Below are positions 1 through 6,567 of a stretch of 9,692 nucleotides of DNA, piece after piece. The translations under genes and the position numbers were made by a program. Within the stretch, counting starts at the first letter, position 1. Every line of letters starts with the position of its first letter. The notes under the pieces are model-generated. The model was not told where the DNA came from and ran no database searches. It saw only the letters and a program-made list of their open reading frames with translations. The DNA comes from Bacteroidales bacterium (GTDB lineage Bacteria > Bacteroidota > Bacteroidia > Bacteroidales > Dysgonomonadaceae). The DNA lies in assembly GCA_012518155.1 (NCBI GenBank), contig JAAYTC010000119.1:1-9692 (forward strand), given 5' to 3'.

Positions 1-2
1 GT

Positions 3-3000
3 TTCGAAATCACTTTCACCCCCGATAAACCGGATACTCATCGATCGGTCCGATCGATCTATTCGTTCGTGGTAGAGGCCACGGTGACCGACCTTAACGG
101 TGAAACTCAAACGGGGACTTACACCGTCTTCGTGGGGGATGTCTCCATGATCTTATCGCTGGAGATGGCTGACCGGTGGGAAAAAAGCAGCGGGGAAAAG
201 ATCGTTGTCGCAGCAACGAACCTGGATGGGAACGACGTGACGGCTAAAGGGACCTACCGGGTTTACTCTTTGCAAGAGAACGACTCCATCCATCAGTCGG
301 TAGCCGAAGGAGACTTCGAAACCGGTGAGCAGCCGGGATTGCGGGAAAAGTTGGCCGCGCTGCCCTCCGGTAAGTACAGGGTGAAGCTGGAATCGATGGA
401 CGACCGAGGCAATCCCGTGGAGGCCGAAAAGGATGTTATCCTGTTTTCTTACAGCGATAAAAGGCCCCCCGTAAAAACCAACGCGTGGTTCGTGGAGAAG
501 AATACCCGCTTTGCTCCCGGTAAACCGGCCGAAGTGATCTTGGGAGCAACCGGCCGCGTTCACGTGCTCTACGAGTTGTGGCAGGAGAATAGCTTGCTCG
601 AGAGGAAATGGATCAAGCTGAACAACGAGAACCGGCTCTTTTCACTGCCCTATAAAGCGGCGTATAGCGAGGCGGTTACTCTGATGCTCACCTACGTGAA
701 GGAGGAGCAATTCTACACGCACCGTTCGGAGTTACGCCTTGAGAAAGAGAACAGGGAGCTGATGGTGAAGTTGGATGTTTTCCGTGACCGAGTACGTCCC
801 GGTGCCGAAGAGGAGTGGCGGATCCGTGTAACCGATGCGAATGGCAACCCCGCGATGGCGGAAGTGCTCGCTTCGATGTACGATTTTTCGCTCGATAAGA
901 TCTACCCGTCGCCCGCGTGGAGTATTCCTTCCTTCGCGATTGGTCGCTACTATTCGAGGATGGGGCTTTCAAGCGACCACTCATTTTACAACGAAGCGGC
1001 CAGGGGAATTTTTCCCACGCCAATGGAACGAATTACTCCCTTCGAGTTTGACCGCTTTAACTGGTTTGATTACTCGCTATATGGCAGGAGCCAGTTTTTT
1101 ATACGGGGTACGCGGTCCGTGCAACGGGAGGAGATGGCTGTGGTAGCTTTTGGCTCCCAGAAAGCAGAGTCCTCTCTCAATATCGCGGTCGCTGATGCGC
1201 GAGAATCGGATCAAGTTTCCGAAGTGGTTGAAGAGAGAGTGGCTTCAGCCGCCGGAGGCGCCGTAGTTCTCGATCAAGAACGCGGCCAAGAAGCTTCCCA
1301 ATCTCCCCAGTTGCGGCGCAACTTCAACGAGACCGCCTTCTTTTACCCAAGCTTGCGTACCAACGATAAAGGGGAGACGGTGATCGCGTTTACCGTGCCC
1401 GAAAGCAATACCCGCTGGCGGTTCCGCATGTTGGCGCACGATAAAGAACTGAATAGCGGAACAGCAGAAGCATTCACGGTCTCCCAGAAAGAGCTGATGG
1501 TAACGCCCAATATGCCGCGGTTCTTGCGGCAGGGCGACCGCTCATCGATATCGACCAAGATATCCAACTTGTCGGATAGCACGATCAATGGCCACGTCAC
1601 GTTGGAGTTTTTTGATCCGATTACCGAAAAAGTGTTGGAAGTCATTGCTTTGTCCGATCCCACGCGTTCCTTCTCCCTCGCGGCCAATCAATCTTCCGAT
1701 GCCTCGTGGATGTTCAACGTGCCACAAGAACTCGACCTGGTGGGTGTACGGATCATCGCTCAAAATGAGGGGTTTAGCGACGGTGAACAGCACGCGCTCG
1801 CGGTGCTCCCGAATCGGATGCTGGTGACGGAGAGCACGCGAATGGACGTGAAAGCGAATGAGACGAAAACGTTCACCATGGAGCGATTGACGAACCGTGC
1901 TTCTGCCACTCTGCGAGATTACCGACTGACCCTGGAGTTTGCTTCTAATCCCGCTTGGTACGCGGTGCAAGCATTACCTGTATTGGGCGAGCCGACGAGC
2001 GACAACGCGGTGGCGTGGTTTGCTTCCTATTATGCCAACGTCATGGGTAACCATATCGCGAAAGCATACCCTAAGGTGACGGCGATGGTGGAGGCGTGGA
2101 AAAAACAGGGAAACGATGAGGAGGCATTCCTATCGAACCTAGAAAAGAACCAAGAACTGAAAAGTATCCTCTTGGAAGAGACTCCGTGGGTGCTGGTTGC
2201 ACGGAACGAGGCGGAACAAAAGCAGAAACTCTCGTTGCTGTTCGACCTGAACCGGGGGAGCCATCTTACTCGGACGGCGATCGACAAGCTGAAAGAGTTG
2301 CAGCTGGGGCAGGGTGGCTGGAGCTGGTTCAAAGGGTTTCGCCCCAATGTGGCCATCACGCACTATATCCTCTACGGCTTCCAGCAACTCGACGAACTGG
2401 GCGCCGTGACCTTCGCGGATGAAGTCGGAAGGATGCACGCGGAGGCGATTGCATTTATCGACGCGGAGGCGATCCGGCGTTTCGACGCGCTGAAGCGATA
2501 CAATAAAGAGTGGAAATCGATAAAAACAATTCCCGTGACCGACCTCGAGTATCTCTTCGTGAGGACCGGCTACAGGGAGTATTCCTTGGATAAAGAGATC
2601 GGGGAGATAGTTGACTTCTACCTGTCTGTGATCGAGAAAAACTGGACGAACTATGGCTTGTACGAGCGTTCACTGATCGCTCTTTTAATGGAGCGGGAAG
2701 GGAGAAAAAACACCTTACAGGCAATTCTTGCCTCATTCCGGGAACACGCGACGCTCTCCGTCGAGATGGGAATGTATTGGCCTAATAACCGCGCGGGGGT
2801 GTTTATGTCGCAATCGGCCGTGTCGGTGCACACCTTCATCATGGATGCGTTCCGTGTAGGAGGGGCCGGTGATGAAGAGATGGATGAGATGAAACGGTGG
2901 CTACTGAAGCAGAAGCAAACCCAGCTGTGGGAATCCACGCACGCCACGATGGATGCAGTGTACGCGTTGTTGAGCACGGGAAGTGATTGGTTTTCATCGT

Positions 3001-3635
3001 CCGGCGAAACCGTGATTCAAGTAGGCGAGCACCGACTGGAACCGGAATCGCGAGAACGTGGTACCGGGTACATCAAGGAATCATGGGAGGGTACGGAGAT
3101 AGAACCGGAAATGGGCAGTGTTACCGTGTCGCACGAGGGCACGAGCCCCGCGTGGGGTGCCTTTTATTGGCAGTATTACGAGGAGATGGATAAGATCACG
3201 AAAACGGACGGGTCCCTCGATATCGAGAAACAGCTTTTCGCGGAGGAGACTACTTCTTCGGGTATTCAATTGGTACGGATCAGCGACGTGCGGCCGTTGA
3301 AGGTGGGCGATAGAGTGGTGGTTCGGTTGACGTTGAGAGCCGATAGAGACCTCGAGTTCGTGCACTTGAAAGATACCCGTGCTGCCAGCTTCGAGCCGGT
3401 AGACCAGGTTTCCGGAATGGGCTGGCAAAATGGAGTGCCCTATTACCGGACTTCAAAGGATGCCTCTACCAATTTTTATTTCGACACGTTGCCTAAAGGA
3501 ACCTACATCTTTGAATACCGGGTTCACGTGAACCGCGAGGGCGACTACTCCAATGGGATTACCACCGTGCAGTGTATGTACGCGCCGGAATTCACTACTC
3601 ACACCGAGGGAATGAGAATAATTGTTAAAGAATAA
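3..3635 (+). CDS. Alpha-2-macroglobulin family protein, 5'-truncated, thioester motif absent
   Basis: The frame is open from base 3 with no stop, so the N-terminus lies outside the window; the GTG at 69 is not a real start. About 1210 residues are visible. Seen: MG-type beta-sandwich segments (YSFVVEATVTDLNGE near base 60), a variable Glu/Ala/Val/Gln-rich linker at 1125-1310 in the bait-region position, the A2M domain signature (NETAFFYPSLRT...GE...FTVPES, 1320-1410), a helical thioester-domain-like region (1960-3000, with GQGGWSWFKG near 2300) and the C-terminal sandwich ending in CMYAPEF...H..G. Where thioester relatives have a CxEQ tetrapeptide, this protein has NAVA (2004-2015); it has one cysteine in the visible part, near the C-terminus. 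Family knowledge: bacterial A2Ms are periplasmic or envelope protease traps, and thioester-less members exist (E. coli YfaS type). No pbpC follows directly. The family call is secure; the function in this organism is inferred. Confidence 0.93.
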   Translation, partial: FEITFTPDKPDTHRSVRSIYSFVVEATVTDLNGETQTGTYTVFVGDVSMILSLEMADRWEKSSGEKIVVAATNLDGNDVTAKGTYRVYSLQENDSIHQSVAEGDFETGEQPGLREKLAALPSGKYRVKLESMDDRGNPVEAEKDVILFSYSDKRPPVKTNAWFVEKNTRFAPGKPAEVILGATGRVHVLYELWQENSLLERKWIKLNNENRLFSLPYKAAYSEAVTLMLTYVKEEQFYTHRSELRLEKENRELMVKLDVFRDRVRPGAEEEWRIRVTDANGNPAMAEVLASMYDFSLDKIYPSPAWSIPSFAIGRYYSRMGLSSDHSFYNEAARGIFPTPMERITPFEFDRFNWFDYSLYGRSQFFIRGTRSVQREEMAVVAFGSQKAESSLNIAVADARESDQVSEVVEERVASAAGGAVVLDQERGQEASQSPQLRRNFNETAFFYPSLRTNDKGETVIAFTVPESNTRWRFRMLAHDKELNSGTAEAFTVSQKELMVTPNMPRFLRQGDRSSISTKISNLSDSTINGHVTLEFFDPITEKVLEVIALSDPTRSFSLAANQSSDASWMFNVPQELDLVGVRIIAQNEGFSDGEQHALAVLPNRMLVTESTRMDVKANETKTFTMERLTNRASATLRDYRLTLEFASNPAWYAVQALPVLGEPTSDNAVAWFASYYANVMGNHIAKAYPKVTAMVEAWKKQGNDEEAFLSNLEKNQELKSILLEETPWVLVARNEAEQKQKLSLLFDLNRGSHLTRTAIDKLKELQLGQGGWSWFKGFRPNVAITHYILYGFQQLDELGAVTFADEVGRMHAEAIAFIDAEAIRRFDALKRYNKEWKSIKTIPVTDLEYLFVRTGYREYSLDKEIGEIVDFYLSVIEKNWTNYGLYERSLIALLMEREGRKNTLQAILASFREHATLSVEMGMYWPNNRAGVFMSQSAVSVHTFIMDAFRVGGAGDEEMDEMKRWLLKQKQTQLWESTHATMDAVYALLSTGSDWFSSSGETVIQVGEHRLEPESRERGTGYIKESWEGTEIEPEMGSVTVSHEGTSPAWGAFYWQYYEEMDKITKTDGSLDIEKQLFAEETTSSGIQLVRISDVRPLKVGDRVVVRLTLRADRDLEFVHLKDTRAASFEPVDQVSGMGWQNGVPYYRTSKDASTNFYFDTLPKGTYIFEYRVHVNREGDYSNGITTVQCMYAPEFTTHTEGMRIIVKE
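40..58. repeat. Perfect 9-bp-arm inverted repeat inside the A2M coding region
   Basis: ATCGATCGG and CCGATCGAT flank a single central T. The repeat holds three GATC tetramers (43-46, 52-55 and 56-59, the last running one base past the repeat). It lies within the coding frame (His-Arg-Ser-Val-Arg-Ser-Ile), so it may simply reflect codon use; no regulatory role is claimed. Confidence 0.5.
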
Positions 3636-3656
3636 ACCTCTCTTAAACTTAATTGT

Positions 3657-3664
3657 TACTTTTG
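3657..3664 (+). promoter_or_regulatory. Putative Bacteroidota -7 promoter box for the toxin-antitoxin pair
   Basis: TACTTTTG matches the Bacteroides -7 consensus TAnnTTTG exactly and ends 25 nt before the antitoxin ATG, which would leave a 5' UTR of roughly 15-20 nt. No TTG/TTTG -33 element sits at the expected 19-21 nt spacing, so the call rests on the -7 box and its position in the 54-nt intergenic gap. No clear operator palindrome is visible here, although antitoxins of this kind often repress their own operons. Confidence 0.45.
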
Positions 3665-3689
3665 TATCGGATAAGAAACGACAAACGGT

Positions 3690-3917
3690 ATGAATAAGAT
3701 AATTCTAAATATACCTTCCTCTATAGACACAAAGCAATTTGATGTTTCAGTATACTTAGCTACTAAGTTGTATGAGGATGGTCTATTGTCTGTTGGTCAG
3801 GCTTCTGAAATGGTAGGTATGTCCAAACGGGCGTTTGTGGAAATACTTGGTCGATATGACGTATCGCTATTTAGTGATTCTATAGAGGATCTGCATAAAG
3901 ATATTGCGAATGCCTGA
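3690..3917 (+). CDS. UPF0175 family antitoxin
   Basis: A 75-residue protein with the UPF0175 layout: a short N-terminal beta-strand region (NKIILNIPSSI) followed by a compact helix-turn-helix-like core, LYEDGLLSVGQASEMVGMSK (residues ~27-46), then RAFVEILGRYDVSLF. Members of this family are commonly encoded directly upstream of DUF3368/PIN toxins, as here, and are thought to be antitoxins that may also bind DNA. The ATG at 3690 lies 25 nt after a good -7 box. The stop codon overlaps the toxin start by 8 nt, which implies coupled translation. The gene is visibly more AT-rich than the A2M gene before it and meaB after it, which suggests acquisition with the toxin. Antitoxin function is inferred from family and context. 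Confidence 0.85.
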   Translation: MNKIILNIPSSIDTKQFDVSVYLATKLYEDGLLSVGQASEMVGMSKRAFVEILGRYDVSLFSDSIEDLHKDIANA

Positions 3918-4377
3918 TCTTGAAAAGGTTGTTATCGCTGATACAAGTTGTCTTATAGTGCTAACGAAAATTAAAGCGTTACCGTTATTGAATTTGTTGT
4001 ATAAAGAAGTATATATTACTCCCGAAATAGCACAAGAGTTTGGTGAAGAGCTTCCAAAATGGATTATAATAGAAGAAGTTTCAAACAAAAAAATAATTAG
4101 GTTATTGAATAACCTCTTAGACTTGGGGGAGTCATCTGCGATTGCTTTAGCATTTGAAAAGGAAAATGTTTTACTGATTCTGGATGATTTAAAAGGAAGA
4201 AAAGAAGCGGAAAAATTAGGCTTATCATTTACTGGAACTTTAGGTGTTCTACATAGAGCAAAGAAAGAGAATCATATTAAAATAATAAAGCCATACATTC
4301 ATAGTTTGAAAGCTGTTGGATTTCGAATTTCTACTAAAGTTGAAGAAGAGATACTGAAATTAAATGAAGAAAAATAA
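3910..4377 (+). CDS. DUF3368 / PIN-domain ribonuclease toxin
   Basis: A 155-residue protein with PIN-like acidic residues in order: Asp11 in VVIADTS, Glu74 in DLGESSAIALA, and Asp92/Asp93 in LILDDLKGRKEAEKLG. The segment GLSFTGTLGVLHRAKKE (residues ~104-120) is typical of DUF3368. PIN toxins are Mg2+-dependent RNases that cut tRNA, rRNA or mRNA; the target here is unknown. I chose the ATG at 3910 over the in-frame TTG at 3904: it is a better codon and overlaps the antitoxin end by only 8 nt, a normal arrangement for a coupled pair. Composition is AT-rich like the antitoxin. Its last codons overlap an alternative start of the next gene at 4364. All expected catalytic acids are present, so the toxin is probably intact. 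Confidence 0.85.
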   Translation: MPDLEKVVIADTSCLIVLTKIKALPLLNLLYKEVYITPEIAQEFGEELPKWIIIEEVSNKKIIRLLNNLLDLGESSAIALAFEKENVLLILDDLKGRKEAEKLGLSFTGTLGVLHRAKKENHIKIIKPYIHSLKAVGFRISTKVEEEILKLNEEK

Positions 4378-4384
4378 CAATCAT

Positions 4385-4771
4385 ATGAAGAAATTGAGTT
4401 TAGTACTTCTGTGCGCCATAGTGTTGAGTGGCTTCTCACTCGCGCAACAGAAACCCGCGATGGAATTCAAAAAAACGGAACATAACTTTGGCATCATCAA
4501 AGAAGAGATAGGGGCGGTAACCACCCAGTTCGAATTTACGAATACAGGCAACAGCCCCCTGATCGTACAGCGGGTATCGGCCTCCTGCGGGTGCACCACA
4601 CCCAGCTATACGAAGGAACCAATTCTGCCGGGTAAGAAAGGAACTATTTCCGCGCAATATTCAACCGTGCGCCGACCAGGGACATTCAATAAAACGATAC
4701 GAGTATACACGAATGTTCCGGACACGGTATACGTGCTCACCATAAAAGGGAACGTAACGCCTAAGCAATAG
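4385..4771 (+). CDS. Secreted DUF1573 domain protein
   Basis: With the start at 4385 the product has 128 residues and begins with a standard Sec signal peptide: MKK, a hydrophobic core LSLVLLCAIVLSGF, and a likely cleavage after SLA (residue 20). The rest is one DUF1573 domain, an immunoglobulin-like sandwich: HNFGIIKEE, FEFTNTGNSPLIV, the conserved SASCGCTTP with Cys68 and Cys70, EPILPGKKGTI and FNKTIRVYTN. No lipobox is seen, so it should be a soluble periplasmic or exported protein. DUF1573 is very common in Bacteroidota; its molecular role is not established. An in-frame ATG at 4364 would add seven polar residues before the signal peptide and overlap the toxin by 14 nt. The 4385 start gives the more usual signal peptide, but 4364 cannot be excluded. 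No separate promoter with a good -7 box was found just upstream. Confidence 0.88.
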   Translation: MKKLSLVLLCAIVLSGFSLAQQKPAMEFKKTEHNFGIIKEEIGAVTTQFEFTNTGNSPLIVQRVSASCGCTTPSYTKEPILPGKKGTISAQYSTVRRPGTFNKTIRVYTNVPDTVYVLTIKGNVTPKQ

Positions 4772-4798
4772 TAATCCCAATAAAAATCCGATAACAGA

Positions 4799-4829
4799 TT
4801 GTTAATATACGCCGGATGAAGTATCTTCG
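4799..4829 (+). promoter_or_regulatory. Possible meaB promoter nested in the terminator hairpin
   Basis: TTG at 4799-4801 and TATCTTCG at 4822-4829 (one mismatch to TAnnTTTG) are separated by 20 nt, the spacing expected for Bacteroidota -33/-7 elements. Initiation would fall around 4835, in the right half of the hairpin, so the new RNA would lack the left arm and escape termination. The match is imperfect and overlaps a sequence constrained by the stem, so it may be chance. Confidence 0.3.
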
Positions 4830-4854
4830 CGAAGAGACTTTATCCGGTTTTTTT
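4812..4854 (+). terminator. Strong intrinsic terminator downstream of the DUF1573 gene
   Basis: The inverted repeat at 4812-4847 has 18-base arms that pair except for one A/G mismatch and one G-T wobble. Its core is a perfect 12-base palindrome, TCTTCGCGAAGA (4824-4835), and the outer stem is CCGGAT/ATCCGG. Seven T residues follow (4848-4854). It starts 40 nt after the DUF1573 stop codon. The T tract lies only on the + strand side, which sets its direction. The ATG at 4816 lies within its left arm. Confidence 0.85.
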
Positions 4855-4869
4855 AATTACACTACTTCA

Positions 4870-5976
4870 ATGATACATCCTGAAAACGATCAAAAATACA
4901 CGGGGCTTAACGTGAATAAAGGGGTTGCTCAACCTCCCAGCGTGAACCCTTACCTTAAAAGGCGCCGCAGGGAAAACTTGCGCACGTTGGACGAGTATGT
5001 CGATGGCATACTGTCAGGCAACCGGGTGATCCTAAGTCAGGTGGTTACTTTGGTTGAAAGCTCTTTAACCGCGCATCGCGATATAGCACAGGCGATTATA
5101 GAGAAATGCCTCCCTCATTCCGGGAACGCTATCCGAGTGGGGATTACTGGTGTGCCCGGCGCGGGCAAAAGCACCTCTATCGATACGTTCGGGATGCATC
5201 TGCTGGAGAAGGGACACAAGCTCGCGGTGTTGGCTATCGACCCATCCAGCGAACTATCTAAAGGAAGCATACTGGGCGACAAAACTCGAATGGAGAAACT
5301 CTCGGTTGCAGAGAACGCTTTTATACGCCCTTCCCCTTCGGCAGGCTCGTTGGGAGGGGTTGCCCGTAAAACGCGTGAAACCATTATACTTTGCGAGGCC
5401 GCGGGCTTCGACTACGTTTTCGTGGAGACCGTGGGCGTGGGACAATCCGAAACAGCAGTGCACTCCATGGTCGATTTTTTCCTCTTGATCCAGTTAGCCG
5501 GAACAGGGGATGAACTGCAAGGCATCAAGCGAGGCATCATGGAGATGGCCGATGGCATCGTGATCAACAAGGCGGACGGTGATAACATCAAGAAAGCGAA
5601 AATAGCAAAACGCCATTATAGCAACGCCCTGCATCTGTTTCCTCTTCCCGAATCAGGATGGACGCCCGAGGTGCTCACCTATTCCGGTTACTACGGCTAT
5701 GGCGTCGCGGAGGTGTGGGACATGGTGGATCGTTACATCGACTTCGTGAAACACAACGGCTACTTCGATCGCAAGCGGCAGGAGCAGTCGAAATACAGGA
5801 TGTTCGAGACCATCAACGAGCACCTTCGAGACAGCTTCTATAAAGATCCGGAGATCGAGGAAATGCTTATCCGGCTTGAGGAGGAGCTGCTTCAAGCCAA
5901 AAAGACCTCCTACGTTGCCGCTCGTGAAGCGCTTGATAAATATTTCAGCCGTGACCCCCTTCGCCCAACGCCTTGA
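4870..5976 (+). CDS. meaB: MeaB, methylmalonyl-CoA mutase-associated GTPase
   Basis: This G3E-type P-loop GTPase (ArgK/MeaB family) loads and protects adenosylcobalamin-dependent methylmalonyl-CoA mutase, the enzyme linking succinyl-CoA and methylmalonyl-CoA in propionate metabolism. With the start at 4870 it has 368 residues. Motifs seen: Walker A GVPGAGKST (94-102), DPSS plus GSILGDKTRM (from residue 124), VETVGVGQSE (185-194) and the guanine-specificity motif NKAD (233-236). A C-terminal helical segment continues to the end. The in-frame ATG at 4816 would add 18 residues but sits in a terminator stem, while MIHPENDQKY at 4870 resembles the start of Bacteroidales MeaB proteins, so 4870 is preferred. 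The mutase subunit genes are not in the window. The next gene starts 9 nt after the stop codon, so co-transcription is possible. Confidence 0.95.
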   Translation: MIHPENDQKYTGLNVNKGVAQPPSVNPYLKRRRRENLRTLDEYVDGILSGNRVILSQVVTLVESSLTAHRDIAQAIIEKCLPHSGNAIRVGITGVPGAGKSTSIDTFGMHLLEKGHKLAVLAIDPSSELSKGSILGDKTRMEKLSVAENAFIRPSPSAGSLGGVARKTRETIILCEAAGFDYVFVETVGVGQSETAVHSMVDFFLLIQLAGTGDELQGIKRGIMEMADGIVINKADGDNIKKAKIAKRHYSNALHLFPLPESGWTPEVLTYSGYYGYGVAEVWDMVDRYIDFVKHNGYFDRKRQEQSKYRMFETINEHLRDSFYKDPEIEEMLIRLEEELLQAKKTSYVAAREALDKYFSRDPLRPTP

Positions 5977-6214
5977 TAGGAAAACATGAACCGTATTTTG
6001 TTTTTTATACTTTTTCTCTCATTAACGTGCGCGGTTTTTCCTCAGCGTTCACTTGATCATAAGATAGTGAGAATAGATAGTTTACTGAGCCTTTCTCATC
6101 AAGCATACGTGGATGTAGATATCCTCACGAGCATGGAACACGCGTTAGATGCCCTGTCGATCAGTGAAAAAAGAAACTATTCAGAAGGACGTGCCCGAAG
6201 CAATTTTTACATTG

Positions 6215-6218
6215 CCCC
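6215..6218 (+). other. Frameshift site 1: probable extra C in a CCCC run
   Basis: With three Cs the reading would be Ile-Ala-Gln-Val-Leu, continuing a TPR helix into the downstream frame. As written, the frame runs 19 codons past the run into TGA at 6274-6276. Confidence 0.65.
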
Positions 6219-6550
6219 AAGTATTATCGAGCGTGGGCGATTACACTCAATCGCTGGAGTACATTTCCCTCGCTGAGAAAGAAAAATACACGATGGATAA
6301 TCCGGTTTTCTACTCCGAAATCAGCCGCATGCAAGGCCGATTATTATCGTTGCTGGGCCTTCATCAATCCGCAATACGTGTTTTTAAAAAGGGAATTGAT
6401 CAGATCCAGCGAGGAAAATCCGATGAAACCCTCTATCTTTTAAGCATGGCGTACGATAACCTTTCGGGTGTCCATATCCTGCTGAACGAATCGGATTCCG
6501 CGATATATTACCTTGAAATGAATCGGGAATTGTTAAACAACGCGGACGAA

Positions 6551-6554
6551 TTTT
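6551..6554 (+). other. Frameshift site 2: probable missing T in a TTTT run
   Basis: With five Ts the reading would be Glu-Phe-Phe-Val-Tyr-Arg-Asn-Met, joining the middle segment to the C-terminal frame. This shift is opposite in sign to the one at 6215-6218, so together the two restore the original frame. The exact base could lie a few codons away. Confidence 0.6.
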
Positions 6555-6567
6555 CGTCTACCGGAAC

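Noticed and set aside
3904..3909. TTG at 3904 as the toxin start.
   Set aside because: The ATG six bases later is a stronger start codon and the usual family N-terminus is short before the IADTS motif.
3620..4390. Searched the flanks of the toxin-antitoxin pair for target-site duplications or terminal inverted repeats.
   Set aside because: Only short AT-rich similarities (TTAAA-type) were found, as expected by chance; no mobile element boundary can be supported.
4816..4869. An 18-residue N-terminal extension of MeaB from the ATG at 4816.
   Set aside because: It lies in the left arm and T tract of an intrinsic terminator, and the residues do not resemble a MeaB N-terminus; 4870 does.
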